NCBI GenBank assembly: GCA_963575645.1
Contig: OY754468.1
Span: 3,906,001 to 3,970,000, forward strand
From: Xanthostigma xanthostigma
Taxonomy: Eukaryota > Arthropoda > Insecta > Raphidioptera > Raphidiidae
Length of the DNA: 64,000 nt
Reading direction: 5' to 3'
Below, one piece after another: positions 22,048 through 33,747 of the stretch; position 1 is the first letter of the stretch; each line of letters starts with the position of its first letter. Both the position numbers and the translations under genes were made by a program. The notes beneath the pieces are model-generated. The model was not told the DNA's origin and searched no databases. It was given only the letters and a program-made list of their open reading frames with translations.

Positions 22048-22329
22048 TTGGTTTCCTGTAAAGTCGGTTTACGGACGATAGTTTTAATAATATCTACATA
22101 ACCTAAATTTTAGTAGCTGTCAAACTATCAACCAAAGCAAAATATTTTTATATTTTTAAGCAATTATAAAAGACATTTAAAAGAATGTAAGTAGGTATAT
22201 ATACCTATTAGGTATATATTTGTTTCGCTTAGGTATACTGTGCTCTCGCTTGCACGCTCAGGCGGAACGTTACACTTTTTCGTGCATGCAGCCGGTGTTT
22301 CATCAATTTATAAGACGTTATCACGTCAA
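22048..22329 (+). mobile_element. Poly(A)-tract-inserting element, copy 4
   Basis: Starts TTGGTTTCCTG after an A9 run and ends CACGTCAA before an A run. The internal ACGTGATAACG motif near the start is lost, and the middle holds AT-rich sequence with tacctattaggta words. Confidence 0.65.
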
Positions 22330-22362
22330 AAAAAATAACTTCAAAAACTATAAAAACTCGAT

Positions 22363-22816
22363 TACTGAAAAGTATGAAACAAGAAAATATTCTCATCTGA
22401 GGATATAACCCTATATAGCAAAATATTAAGTATCGCTATATTACATAAGTATTTTAACAGATAGTAAGCGTTCATTTATATCCATCTATACCTATATTCT
22501 ATATAGAGGGGCCTCATATCTAATACCTATTATCTACCTAGGTAGTATATATCTACCTACGAGACTATTATAGAAATCCCGCCCGGTTTCTTCTTAGTTT
22601 ACGGAGATGAATGTTGTGTCCAAATTTCATGATGATCGGAGTTACCGTTCAAAAGTTTTTGTCGGACGGACAAATTTTGAGTTACATTTTGCAACATTTT
22701 TCATTGATGCTCCGAAACAAACAAACAAACTCTTCAACTTTAAAGATTAGTATAAATGGCATAAGACCACGGCTATCCTCAGATGAGAATATTTTCTTGT
22801 TTCATACTTTTCAGTA
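22363..22816. mobile_element. Element with perfect 43-bp inverted arms enclosing a retroelement tail
   Basis: 22363-22405 and 22774-22816 are exact inverse copies (beginning TACTGAAAAGTATGAAACAA). The interior (22580-22760) resembles the tail sequence at 26090-26245 ('atgaatgttgtgtccaaa' and 'tgatcggagttaccgttc'), so one element has captured or received another. Confidence 0.7.
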
Positions 22817-23039
22817 GTCGGGTTTTAGTTTTTCAACTAATTTTTTTAATATTTATATCCCATCTGCTCCTGGGCCGGAGAAATCAGTGACCGTTTAGTT
22901 TTTTAGGCGCGACATATACATACGAGTAAATATAAAGGCATATTTAAATATTTTATGTTAGTACACAAACTCAGACTTCCTTTATAAAATTTTACTGTAA
23001 ATGTAACGAGGGTCAACACCACGCAATCGTTGTATAGAG

Positions 23040-23443
23040 CAGAACATATTTACCATTTGGGGCAATATGATTGGTCGCTGAGAACTGTTAAGCACCGCCT
23101 TTGTATATGTTAGGGGTGTGAATCTTCCACAGTTCAGATTTTTCAACAACGCTTTAGTATCGCTCTGACTGTCAGTGAGTAAATAAGTACGGTTGTCGAT
23201 TTCTGTACGCGCTATTTACGTGTTTTTAAATTTTGTTCGTGTTGGTTTGAATTCGGTGTGTAAATTGAAAAAAACTATCAGGACCGTGCTGTGTTTAAGT
23301 TAAAAAAATTCTGATACACAACTAATTTGTGTCAGGATAAGAAAATTTTTGTTTAGTGAAAGGAAAATCTGGTGCTTATAACAGTACCGGACTTATTTTT
23401 CGACGCGGAAAGTGAAATAAAAGCCGTCACCATTAATTTCCCA
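23040..23443 (+). promoter_or_regulatory. Promoter and 5' leader of the CBF-beta gene
   Basis: Repeats stop at about 22.9 kb. A TCAGT initiator-like word lies at about 23170 in 'gactgtcagtgagt'. From there to 23443 there is unique sequence with no retained splice signal I trust. The reading frame is closed upstream by TGA at 23357-23359, so the ATG at 23444 is the first in frame. No TATA box is clear. Confidence 0.45.
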
Positions 23444-23620
23444 ATGCATGCAATGAATGATCCGGCAGCGGCCCTGGCCGGAATGCTGCCGTTTGATTCG
23501 ATCGGGCTGTACGAACAGCCCAAGCCGAGGTTCATATTCAAAATGCCTCGGGTTGTTCCCGATCAAAAAGCCAAATTCGAAGCGGACGAATTATTCAGGA
23601 GACTCAGTCGCGAAAGTGAG
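23444..23620 (+). CDS. Core-binding factor subunit beta (Brother/Big brother family), first coding exon
   Basis: Encodes 59 residues from MHAMNDPAAALAG to LSRESE, ending in phase 0 at GAG|GTAAGC. CBF-beta has no DNA contact of its own: it binds the Runt domain of Runx proteins in the nucleus, raising their DNA affinity and stability. MPRVVPDQKAKFE at residues 34-46 matches the near-invariant start of the family in animals. The preceding 33 residues, including DSIGLYEQPKPRFIFK, are the N-terminal extension typical of insect members. The start is set at 23444 because an in-frame stop lies upstream and no other ATG intervenes; M4, M14 and M34 are possible internal starts. Codon use is GC-richer than the surroundings. 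The next exon lies 10.1 kb downstream. Confidence 0.93.
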
Positions 23621-23986
23621 GTAAGCACGATAACTAAAATCTAAAACTGAAAAATCGGGACAAATTTTCCGCTAGCCCCCTCGTCGGGACACGCGGGACA
23701 GTTGTCAACCTAAGTGACAATAATCTCCCGAAAAAATAAATTGTTTGTAAAAGGAACTGACAAATAATGTGTCTTTTTTATCCGTACCTAGACTTATAAT
23801 ATCGTTGTCTTTCACCAGAAGTTCAGGCAATGAACAGAATATTTTGATATCAATAATTAATAAAAATACATTTTTTACTTCATTCTTAACTTACTTGCAT
23901 ACCAATGTATACCTACCTATAAAATAGTATTTTTATATTCTTTAGTATTAAAAGTTCTTACGATGGTCCAAATTCGGACTGAAACC

Positions 23987-24795
23987 ATTGGCGTAGCAAG
24001 AGAAGGGGCCAGGTGTGCCTGGCCCACCTTACAATACAGTGTAAACTCTTTATAACGAAACTCAAGGGACCGAGCATTTTTTATCGTTATAGAGAGTTAC
24101 CGTTATATGGAGTGAAGAAAGAAAAACAACCAAATTAACAATAATCTTCAATGTACTGTATAATCTCTTTATATAACGAATTTTAAGGGACCGAACATTT
24201 TTTTCGTTATAAAGAATTTTCGTTATATGGAGGAAAGAAAGAAAAATAACCAATTTTCACAAAATTAATTTATTCCAAACACATATACAAACACAATATA
24301 TACCTATAGTTTGGCGTCATCAAGTGCTTGTTGAATGGTGATGGTTCAGAATGGTCCTCTTTATATGTCTGTAAACATTTGTTGACGCCTAAATATGAAC
24401 ATATTTCTTCGTAATAGAGAATGGCTGTTGCGTGTTGCGTTATAAAGAGGGTATAAATGTATAGGTTTTAAGGTAAACCAACCAAATCGTAAAAATTTCG
24501 ACGTTATAGGGAGTTTTTCGTTATAACGAAGGACGTTATAAAGAGTTTACACTGTATTATATAATTGTTCACGTACAAATAACAAGATAAATCTACAATA
24601 ATCTACATATTTTCTTTGTGGTGATATATTTCTCCGCAGAAAGTCGTGTTGATCGATTTCGCTTCTATATAATATATATGAACAGTTTTCAAATTATGTA
24701 GGTATAATAATAATATTAGTGCAGACATAGCGGGTAATGGTAGGTAGAGTTGAAAATTTGCCCCCCCTCTACAATAAAATTGTTGCTACGCCTAT
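23987..24795. mobile_element. MITE with GGCGTAGCAA ends, copy 2, carrying a nested element
   Basis: GACTGAAACC is duplicated exactly on each side (23977-23986, 24796-24805). The ends and body match 6680-6916, but a 518-bp element has been inserted near the left end. The 10-bp duplication and GGCGTAGCAA ends suggest a Mutator-like group. It lies in the CBF-beta intron. Confidence 0.75.
24037..24554. mobile_element. Tc1/mariner-type MITE nested in the previous element
   Basis: Ends CAGTGTAAACTC and GAGTTTACACTG are inverted and flanked by TA. Next to the left end, a segment of about 120 bp ('cgttatatggag...aagaaagaaa') is tandemly duplicated. No transposase. The TA target fits Tc1/mariner. Confidence 0.7.
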
Positions 24796-25671
24796 GACTG
24801 AAACCTAAATTGATTAATTATTGATATTACCTAATAAATAAGAATCTGAGAAAATAGTCAGAAATTTATTTATTTGAATAATAAAATCAGAAATCCGTGT
24901 AGGTAATAAAAAATGTTCAACAAAGTAATCGATATTTACTTTCTAACTGAAATTGAAACGATTTTTTGATAATATAGCTAAACGATTCGACTCTCGTAAA
25001 GGTTTTGTCTAAGCTTGCTGCATAGTTACTTTATGTTTATAAATATTGCAGATGGAAATTGTAAGTTTTATCACAAAGTCGAGTATTTCCTGTAAATAAT
25101 TAATTTTGCTTATCAGTGCGGTTGTCTAAAATAACATTATAGTAACAGTATGTTATTATTTTAACATATCTAATTATACACTTGACACTATAATAATTGT
25201 GTTGCCCAGAAACGAATAACTTTTGTGCAGAAACAAATAATGAATTCGTGTCTCCCAGAAAATATGTAACTATATTATTGCAACTAGTGGCATTTAGGGG
25301 TCCGCGGGCCTGATTCGGCCCTTGGAAATCTTTTAGAAACTGACCTTCAAAAATTATAAATTGGGTCTAATACATATAGTTTATGGCTCGTGAAAATTTT
25401 TGACACGTTTAACCGGTTTATCAAAAATTAAACTAAATATTACTATACCTATATACATTTATCGTGTAATTTTTACCATTCCAACTCCACAAGTGGGTAT
25501 AGTTAGCTGCTATAGGTAAGGAACAGACTAATTGCTGCAATGTGGTACTGATTTTTACTGCAAGCTTTTAAGGTAGTAGGTATACGAGCACCAAGGCAAT
25601 TTTAAATAAAAGGCTTGATTTTTTTATAAGTATGAATTTGGACTAAGTCTAAACCAATTCTGAAAATTTTA

Positions 25672-26030
25672 GGGGGGGGGTTGCCCGATTATTTAAATAA
25701 ATAAATGACTTCAAAATAGGCATATTTAACATTGGCTTTATGGTATAACGATAGATGAATGATATGTTTTCATTGATTTCTCCAAAACTAGTCGGTGGAA
25801 ATTAAAAAAAAACTATATTTAAATTAAAGTTAAAACCTTAATAAATTATTGAAAACAAAAAAAAAACCGTTGTGCCCGACTAATTAAAAAGATATTTAAT
25901 TATAAAAAGATTAATTATCTTTTTAATTAGTCGGGCACAACGGGTTTTTTTTGTTTTCAATAATTTATTAAGGTTTTAACTTTAATTTAAATAGTTTTTT
26001 TTTTTAATTTTTTTCAATTAAATATTTATT
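25672..26030. repeat. Palindromic element, uninterrupted sister of 2206-3480
   Basis: It begins at the same G run ('ggggggggttgcccgatt') and shows the intact A10 tract near 25856, where the copy at 2206-3480 carries a poly(A)-tract element. Confidence 0.65.
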
Positions 26031-26089
26031 ATATTAAAAGAATTTTATTACGTACCTATAAAAAAAGTATAGGTAAATACTGCTTTTTA

Positions 26090-26245
26090 ACGACAAAAAC
26101 TTTCGAACGGTAACGCCGATCATTATGAAGTTTGGACACAACATTCATCTCGGTAAACTAAAATGAATGTGCGTGCTCATGTCCCTTCCTTCCTCATTCG
26201 TTCTTTTGCACCCGGGTGAAACCGGGCGGAACCGCTAGTAAAATA
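26090..26245 (-). repeat. Retroelement 3' tail fragment
   Basis: In minus orientation, 'ttccgcccggtttcacccgg' leads to 'atgaatgttgtgtccaaact'. The wording is typical of lepidopteran non-LTR tails. Confidence 0.5.
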
Positions 26246-26519
26246 TAAAGTATTATGATGGTCATAAAAATGAAATTTGGTAATAAGCTTGACGATACCA
26301 TCCTATCCTGAAAATTTCAGACCTGAAGTGTTATCCCAAACGAAATTTCGATAGTTCAAAAATACGCCAAATCGCTTCGAGAAAAGATAAGTAAGGTATA
26401 GTGCTTGACTTGGTGGAGGCACTATAATTGTGCACCTTGACCGGCTTTTAGGGCCGAATGCCCGGATAAATATAATGTCAAGTCCGGCTTTTCTTTTTTT
26501 GGGCCAGGTAACCCTAAAC

Positions 26520-26746
26520 CAGGGGCGGGCAAATCTTTTGATAGCTGATGAAAATTTGACCGCGGGTCAAAAATTTGTAGAGCAAAAAAAAGGTCCTCGT
26601 ATTCTATTAGGTAAAGGTCCTTTGGAGAGCAAAAAAAAAAGTCCTTAGGTCCTTTTTTCGTTCTTGCTATTTCTTTACTATTTTTCTGAAATGCTTCGCG
26701 GGCCGGACAAAATCATGCGCTGCGGGCCGCCACTTGCCCAGGTCTG
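26520..26746. mobile_element. hAT-type MITE, 227 bp, exact 8-bp duplication
   Basis: CCCTAAAC flanks both sides (26512-26519, 26747-26754). The start is CAGGGGCGGGCAAATC and the end TTGCCCAGGTCTG. The inner 'cttcgcgggccggacaaaa' and 'gcgggccgcca' words are shared with 30520-30706. Confidence 0.8.
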
Positions 26747-26992
26747 CCCTAAACCCACCGCCACATCACGTTTGATACTGAGCAGTCAAATCTGGCAAGG
26801 ATCCTAGCGGCAAAACCAGCCTCGTGAGCAGCGACATTAATAAAATTGTATGTTGAACACATGTGAATAGTAGGACTAGTTGTACTGAACTGCAGCCATT
26901 CTTATATTAGAATGACTAATAACTTGTTAGTAATAGTGACTTATTAGAGGTGTTGATAACGTTAGATAAGTCAGCTCTAGAATTAAGAGTAT

Positions 26993-27410
26993 TCGTCCCT
27001 GCAAACACCCCCTGCACCCTTCATCACAAATCTTTTCCCCTCGCCTAAAAACGGTTCGCGCTCTCCCGACGCTATTTTTAAAGCTAGAGGGTTCTGGTAA
27101 ACGCCAAATGAAAGACAAAGAATCAGACTACAGATCCTTCAGGCGAATTTTTTGAAAAACAGTTTCGCCTACGTGTGAAATATTACGTAACTTATTATTT
27201 TTTTCAAAAGGTTGTAAATTTTTTCAGGAATTTTTTTTCAAAAAATTCGCCTGAAGGATCTGTAGTCTGATTCTTTGTCTTTCATTTGGCGTTTACCAGA
27301 ACCCTCTAGCTTTAAAAATAGCGTCGAGAGAGCGCGAACCGTTTTTAGGCCAGGGGAAAAGATTTGAGATGAAGGGTGCAGGGGGTATTTGTAGGGACGA
27401 ATACTCTTAA
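26993..27410. mobile_element. TTAA-flanked palindromic MITE, copy 2
   Basis: TTAA at 26993-26996 and 27407-27410. Nearly identical to 19829-20258 across both arms. Confidence 0.8.
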
Positions 27411-27865
27411 GCCTCGAAAAGATTCAAAATGAAATAGTCATATGTGTCTCTTAAACTAATTAATGGTAAACAAGTACGAATGAATTATGTGTATCTGTCC
27501 ACCCGGACAGACACGCAGGAGAAAGCGAGTTAAATAAAACGTGGTAAAATAGCGTTTACGTTCAACCAAAGCCGAACTGGGTGGTATATTAATGTGACAT
27601 AAATTTTAGAAACAACTAACCCGGTACTCCTCACCTTGTATGGAAGTTTTCAAAATATAACTGCAGCTTAATTCTGCTTACTTTTTGTAATCATATTATA
27701 CCTATTTTTGTAAATTATTGTTATTGAAATAAAGCAGTTCGTTATGAACATCTCTATGTAGATGTAGAACAAATGAAATAATTGATAATTTGCAGTACCT
27801 AGCGTGCGTTATTATATTATATATCGAAAGATCAAAAATACACCGATTATCTATATTTATGTGTT

Positions 27866-27919
27866 AATTTCAGAGGCCCTGTTACAATTTATATATATTA
27901 TAACAGGGCATCTGAAATT
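27866..27919. repeat. Short hairpin in the CBF-beta intron
   Basis: AATTTCAGAGGCCCTGTTA pairs with 27901-27919 with one mismatch over 19 bp, and a 16-base AT loop. Confidence 0.6.
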
Positions 27920-28189
27920 AATTTACGGGAAACAGAATACAAAGCAACAAAATTGTAAAATTTATTGGCTAAACGCTTTAATAGTCTCAAACGTTTCGGC
28001 ACAAATAGGGAAATTGCACGTTATTGCTGGCCCGGGTCAATTACCGTCAGGTGCAAGCACAATTTGTTTTTTTTTTTTATTTTTTTAGAGTTGCAAATCA
28101 TATACGATTCATTTTTTTAATAAATAATTTCGACTAATTTATCGGAATAATACTTGAGCAAAAATAAAACGGTATTTGCAGTGAAAAAG

Positions 28190-28503
28190 AAAAGAAGTCC
28201 AATGGCACAAGTGGGAAAAAAGTACCTATAAGGGTATAAGAAGAAAAGATTTTTAATTAATTTTTGTCATTTAACTCATAGTTTCACGTACAGATTAACT
28301 TGTACAGACGAAATATCTGAACGTGAAACTATGAGTTAACTGATAAAAATTAATTATGAATCTTTTCTTCTTACTCTTACTTTTTTCCACTTGTCCATTT
28401 TGCTTCTCTTCTTTTTTCCACTTGTTCACATAGAAGTTTCACTTCTGTGATGCGTTCTCGTAACAAATTTTTAATTTTTTTCCACTTGTCCATTGGACTT
28501 CTT
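28190..28503. repeat. Inverted-repeat element with pyrimidine-rich repeats
   Basis: The ends 'aagaagtccaatgg' and 'ccattggacttctt' are inverted. A central stem forms from 'aactcatagtttcacgt' (28273-28289) and 28321-28337. The right side holds two direct repeats of about 80 bp containing 'gaagtttcacttctgtgatg', the second running to about 28560. Confidence 0.6.
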
Positions 28504-29049
28504 ATCTCTTTTCCACTTATCTACATAAAAGTTTCACTTCTGTAATGCGTTCTCGTAACATATTTTGATTTTTTTTCGATCGCTCTGTACAATTATAACC
28601 GTATTAAGACTTACAAGAGTGGCTTAGCGCTCACAACATTCATAAGTTCACAATAAACCGACGATGACTAGATTCTCTAGAAAGCCTAGGCATGTCCGGT
28701 GGTGTTAGTCATCGTTCTGCCTGCAGTGAAAACGACTCGATTCATTCGCTTAATGCTGTCGCTCGGAAAAACCGCTAGGCGCGGGGCCTAGCTAGTTAAT
28801 ATTGCATGGCAACAAAGCCGTACCCAGGAATTCACAGATCACACAAAATAGTTTCTTTATTAATTGGCTGTGCCCGCGGCTCCCATCACATGCATTTTGA
28901 ACTGCTGCTGATTTATATTTGACATTGTTATAGCTAAGGAAAGTAAATTTCACCCTGATCGTAAGAATCCTTGTTGCTTAAAAAATGTTCCTGCATTTAA
29001 AACACAACATAGACCGGGCGCCCAAGTGAGGTTCGTAGATATTATGTTT

Positions 29050-29780
29050 TTGACGTGATAACGTCTTATAAATTGATGAATCACCAATCTTATAAATTGA
29101 TGAAACATCGGCTGCATGCACGAAAAAGTGTAACGTTCCTAACGTTCCGCCTGACCCTGTGCGTGCTTTTCTCGAAAACGGCCCTAACGATTTGGATGAA
29201 ATTTACTGAAAAGGGATTTTGGGGGGCAAAAAATCGTTTTAGCTAGGTCTCATCTCTCGAAAAAATCGTTTTCTTACAAATTTTATCATTATAAAAATCA
29301 ATTTTTTGACGTATGAAAATACTTAAATATTGTAAGTAGGTTTTGGAATTTTATATAAACAATGAAACAATTGTTTTCAAAATATTATGACAGCTAATCT
29401 TTGAGACTTAAAATAAATACGAAAGAAAGAAAGTTAAAAAAAAAAAACAATTATTATTATAGGTGGTGAGTTTTAATTAATAAATAAAATTAACCTAAAC
29501 TTGAAGCGAAAGATGCAATATCATAGATTCGAATTATTATAATTATTACCTATATGTAGAAGATAGGAGAAATAGAACATAAATTATTGACGTGATAACG
29601 TCTTATAAATTGATGAATCACCAATCTTATAAATTGATGAAACATCGGCTGCATGCACGAAAAAGTGTAACGTTCCTAACGTTCCGCCTGACCCTGTGCG
29701 TGATTATTAAATATGATATTCGAGCGGAATACGTTATCACGTAAAACTATCGTCCGTAAACCGACTTTACAGACAACCAA
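29050..29780 (-). mobile_element. Poly(A)-tract-inserting element, long copy 5
   Basis: Near-identical to the copy at 17461-18156, including the internal repeat of the end module (from about 29588). T runs lie outside both ends. The near identity suggests recent activity or exchange. Confidence 0.7.
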
Positions 29781-29869
29781 TTTTTTATATGGAGCGATTT
29801 TCTGCAATGCATTAATGATTTTCATTTTCTATGTTGTTCTATAAAAGTTAAATTCAACTCAATCGGTAA

Positions 29870-30420
29870 CTGAGATGTAGGTTAAAATTTAAAAGCACAA
29901 TCTGCACCTGGACGAAGCCTGGCCGGTCAACTATTTACAATAATATATTTTATTGTCATCGGAACTATACCTACACATATGTTCAAAATTTCAACTTAGA
30001 CTCGAGAAGTGAGTAAAAATAGTACGATTTTCACCCGGACGAGACCGGGCCAATCAGCTAGTTACCATATAATAGTGTATTGCCATCGGAACTACACATG
30101 TGTGCCAAATTTCAACTCTATCGGTTATCGAAAAGTGAGTGAAAATTTAAAAGTGCGATTCGTACTCGGACGAGCCTGGCCTTTCAACTAGTTAACATAA
30201 TATTGTATTGCCATAAGAACTACACACGTGTGCAAAATTTCAACGCAATAGGTTATCGAGAAGTGAGAGAAAATTTAAAAGTGCGATTCGTACTCGGGCG
30301 AAGCCTGGCCGCTCAACTAGGTAACATAATATTGTATTGCCATCGGAGCTACACGTGTGTGTAAAGTTTCAACTCAATGGGATAACGGGAACTGTGTGAA
30401 AAATTTGTCACTTTTTTTGA
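29870..30420 (+). repeat. Tandem array of about 118-bp retroelement-tail units
   Basis: Four to five diverged units, each with a 'tattgccatcggaactacac' segment, 'gtgcaaaatttcaac' and 'cgaagcctggccggtcaac'. Such units are commonly the 3' tail of lepidopteran non-LTR elements; here they are expanded in tandem. Confidence 0.6.
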
Positions 30421-30519
30421 AACAAATAAAGAAACAAACAAACAATATACGAAACGTGACGTTTTTTAACCGTTTAATAAAAAAAGCAAATATTACATAA
30501 AATTACATTCACTATACAC

Positions 30520-30706
30520 CAGGGGCGGGCAAATCTTTAGATCGCTGGGCCACATTGCTGATGAAAATATGACCGTGCAGGGCCCAAAAATTTGGAGTTC
30601 TAATTTCCGCAACAAAAATTTTGAAGAGCAATCGCTCTTATATTTTCAAAATGCTTCGCGGGCCGGACAAAAGTCTACTGCGGGCCGCCATTTGCCCGCA
30701 GGCCTG
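30520..30706. mobile_element. hAT-type MITE, sister of 26520-26746
   Basis: Flanks CTATACAC and CTATACAG form an 8-bp duplication with one mismatch. Ends CAGGGGCGGGCAAATC and GCCCGCAGGCCTG. Confidence 0.75.
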
Positions 30707-30955
30707 CTATACAGCATGCCCCATAAACATGGTTCGATAACTACTTATAAAGCATGTTTATGAGACACCTTGTACAATGGGTATTCCAAGAACAATCTCC
30801 AATTTGATTTAACCAACTCTGAAGGTCAGTTACACGGAATACACAATTTGGAACGTTATGTTAATCATGATTCATGACACATATTCTGTCAATTCAAAAG
30901 TAAATGAATACGCCACATTTAGTTCTATTGTTTTTTATAAATGTGTATTTTAATT

Positions 30956-31240
30956 AGTGATGTGCCGGATCGTAAAAAATGTATATCCGCGGATACGAAT
31001 CTGAATACGGATTTTTGGTTTCAAGATCCGCGGATACGGATACGGATCTTAACTTTCTTAAAGTACGCGGCGGTAAATATTGCACATCGACCTTTGGAAA
31101 GAGACTATCTGTTATGGGAAAAAGTTATTGACCTCTTTAAGAGTTAACTCTCATAACAGATTGTCTCTTTCCAAAGATCGATGTGCAATATTATCTCATT
31201 ATAAAGATAGTTGATTTAGTACCTTTGAGTTATGTTTTGA
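30956..31240 (+). mobile_element. hAT-type element (GTGATGTGCCGG family), truncated copy
   Basis: Left end 'tagtgatgtgccggatcg' is intact. It matches 61260-61793 up to about 31240, then breaks off. Confidence 0.7.
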
Positions 31241-31447
31241 ATTATGTATAAGGTATATAGGTAATACATAATATAATAATTGAGAATTATTAACATGCCT
31301 AGATTTTATGGACAAATAATTTTGAACTGACATTTATTGAAATCTAAATAATTTGAACTTTCTATGGCAGTCTTAATAACTCAATAAAATTAATTAAGGC
31401 TTAGAAAAACTAAAACGGAACTTTTTTACGATTTAATTAAAAATAAA

Positions 31448-31640
31448 AAATACAAAATGATTTGACAACAAAATTAACTTTAATATAAAAAGCATGGGGT
31501 GGCTTATATCAGTAGTCATACATTTTTCATTACAAGCTATTTGTAAAAGTAGAACCATTATGAAAATTTAAGCATAAAGCACCCCACGCTTTTTTATATT
31601 AAAGCGTTTTCATTGTCAAATTATTTTGAATTTGTATAGC
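31448..31640. repeat. Palindromic MITE-like element
   Basis: 'ttaatataaaaagcatgggg' on the left pairs with the 'ccccacgcttttttatattaa' region on the right, with outer pairing 'atgatttgaca' and 'gtcaaattatt'. No coding content. Confidence 0.6.
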
Positions 31641-32809
31641 TCATAAAAACGTGTTGTTTTATAGTTTTTTCAAACTCTAATTTTATTTTTCATTTTTTAA
31701 CCTTATGATTTATATAAATAAAAAGAAACAGGCTTTTATAGCTAGGACAGGCAGAATAAGGTTTCGTACGGAGCCCTAACGAACAGACAGGCAAGAAAAA
31801 AAGTTTATGTTGCATTGTCATAATATACCTATTTAAAGTTTCAAGTCTCTAAAATTAATCGGGAAGCTGGTTTAAAATCATTTGCAAAATATGTACCGAA
31901 CAGACAGACAAGAAAAATTATGGTTGATCAAAGATTCTCGTTTATTTCGTAAAAAATAAATTCAATGAATTTGCGTGGGTAAATATTATGTACCTAATTG
32001 AAAAATGTCAGAGAGTGAATTTAGACAGGTATCTCTCTAATCTTTTGTCAGATTGTTGATCGTTTATGCAAAAAAGCGAATTTTACTTGAAGATTATCAT
32101 TGATAGATTCGTCGTTAATCCTCTGCTATTTGTCTGTCAATACGCCTTAGCATGGTTAGCTACTGCTTTTTTGTGCCTTTGTTATAAACGACATTTCAAA
32201 ATGAATTCACGTTTAAATAGAGTAACGTAGATAGAAAGAGATGCAGGTAATCTATGGGATTTTCTGAAGGTTGTTTTCTATTTGTAATATTACTTCAACA
32301 TAGGTTAACGAGTTTTTAATTTTATTTATACATATTTATTAAAACAGAAAAGTGGCAATTTCCTATTAGTAACTGAACTTTTTTTTCTAAATATTAAATC
32401 AATAATAAATTATTAAAAAGAAGTGTTATATGACAAGTTTCTTTTCGCAGTAGGTTTTTTCAGTAACGTATATTAATATATAGGTCTCTTTTCTTGGAAA
32501 TATGTTTGTAAATTTTATATGGGTATATCCGTCGGTAAGGAAAACGTTTTCTTTCTCATAATATAGCGTAAGTTCTAAAACAGTGGTCGTCAAACTGCGG
32601 CCCGCAGTTGGTATTTGTGAGGTCCGCAAGATAGCAAATAATTATAATAGACAATGACTATCAAAACTGATTCACTTCCATTTAAAAATAATTATTACTT
32701 ACCTATAATAATTATTGTAATTACCTGTTATATATATCATTGTACAGTGCCAATAATCCTTGATCGGATTGAAGCACATTTTGTGTTTGTATGTTTTCAA
32801 AAACAAAAA

Positions 32810-33080
32810 TTGGTTGTCTGTAAAGTCGGTTTACGGACGATAGTTTTACGTGATAACGTATTCCGCTCGAAGCTCAGGCGGAACGTGACACATTTCGGAA
32901 CGTTACACTTTTTCGTGCATGCAGCCGGTGTTTCATCAATTTTTAAGACGTTATCACGTCAAAAAAAATGGTTGTCTGTAAAGTCGGTTTACGGACGATA
33001 GTTTTACGTGATAACATATTTCGCTCGAATATCATATTTAATAATACATAACCTAAATTTTAGTAGCTGTCAAACTAACT
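32810..33080 (+). mobile_element. Poly(A)-tract-inserting element, complete short copy followed by a partial copy
   Basis: A 153-bp complete copy (32810-32962) is separated by an A run from a second start (TGGTTGTCTGTAAAG at 32969) that has no matching end. The second copy appears to have entered the A run left by the first, or the reverse. Confidence 0.65.
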
Positions 33081-33228
33081 AACTTTAACCAGTTTTATAT
33101 AAAAAACAAACAATCAACCGAAACGTTAGTAATAAATGCGAGTTTAAATTCAGTATTGATTTTCTTTGATCCTTACGCCACGGATTTTTCCAAAAATTTC
33201 TCTGTTAGTTTTTATGTTGCGTGTTAAA

Positions 33229-33458
33229 CATAGAGATATAAGTTACTAGAGTACGCTAGCAGGTATGCTTGCCATAAGTGAAAGTGTCTGTAGTTCAGAG
33301 AGAGAACGCTGCAAAAGTTCCGTATCATTGTATATTATGTTTACTCAAATCAGCATTGTTTTGTATCATTAGTTACCATAGAGATAAGGAACTTTTCTCT
33401 CTCTGAATTGTAAACACTTTCATGGCTCACTCGCGTACTCTAGTCTAATATCTCTATG
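33229..33458. mobile_element. MITE with CATAGAGATA ends, copy 1
   Basis: The ends CATAGAGATA and ATCTCTATG are inverted. The body contains 'actcaaatcagcattgtttt'. Inverted relative to copies at 44237 and 47659. Confidence 0.65.
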
Positions 33459-33479
33459 GTGTAACTGTAAAATAAAAAT

Positions 33480-33690
33480 TCTAGCTAGATTAAATTATTT
33501 CAAATTAGACATAGTTTCTTCTCCCGAGAGGAATACGAGCAATTACCGGTCACTCTGTGTAGCCTATGTCCAACCTGAAAGTTCATTCTAAATCTTGGTG
33601 AATTTTTTTTTGAAATCGGATGAGCTATTTCAGAGATTACCTCCGAAATTCAAACTTACAAACTTTACATCATTATAATATTAGTGTTTT
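33480..33690. repeat. Inverted-repeat arm fragment and retroelement 3' tail before CBF-beta exon 2
   Basis: 33480-33575 matches one arm of the element at 45065-46015 ('gaggaatacgagcaattacc'). 33585-33690 resembles a non-LTR tail ('cattctaaatcttggtgaat', 'tataatattagtg'). Confidence 0.55.
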
Positions 33691-33747
33691 ATATTTTGAA
33701 ATTACGGTGAGCACTTGAGTTTAAAAGTAAATATGTGTTTTGTGCAG

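Noticed and set aside
23353-23541. Minus-strand open frame opposite CBF-beta exon 1
   Set aside because: It is the antisense of a well-supported coding exon and has no recognisable content.
32654-33001. 115-codon plus-strand open frame
   Set aside because: Same reason: it runs into two adjoining copies of the poly(A)-tract element.
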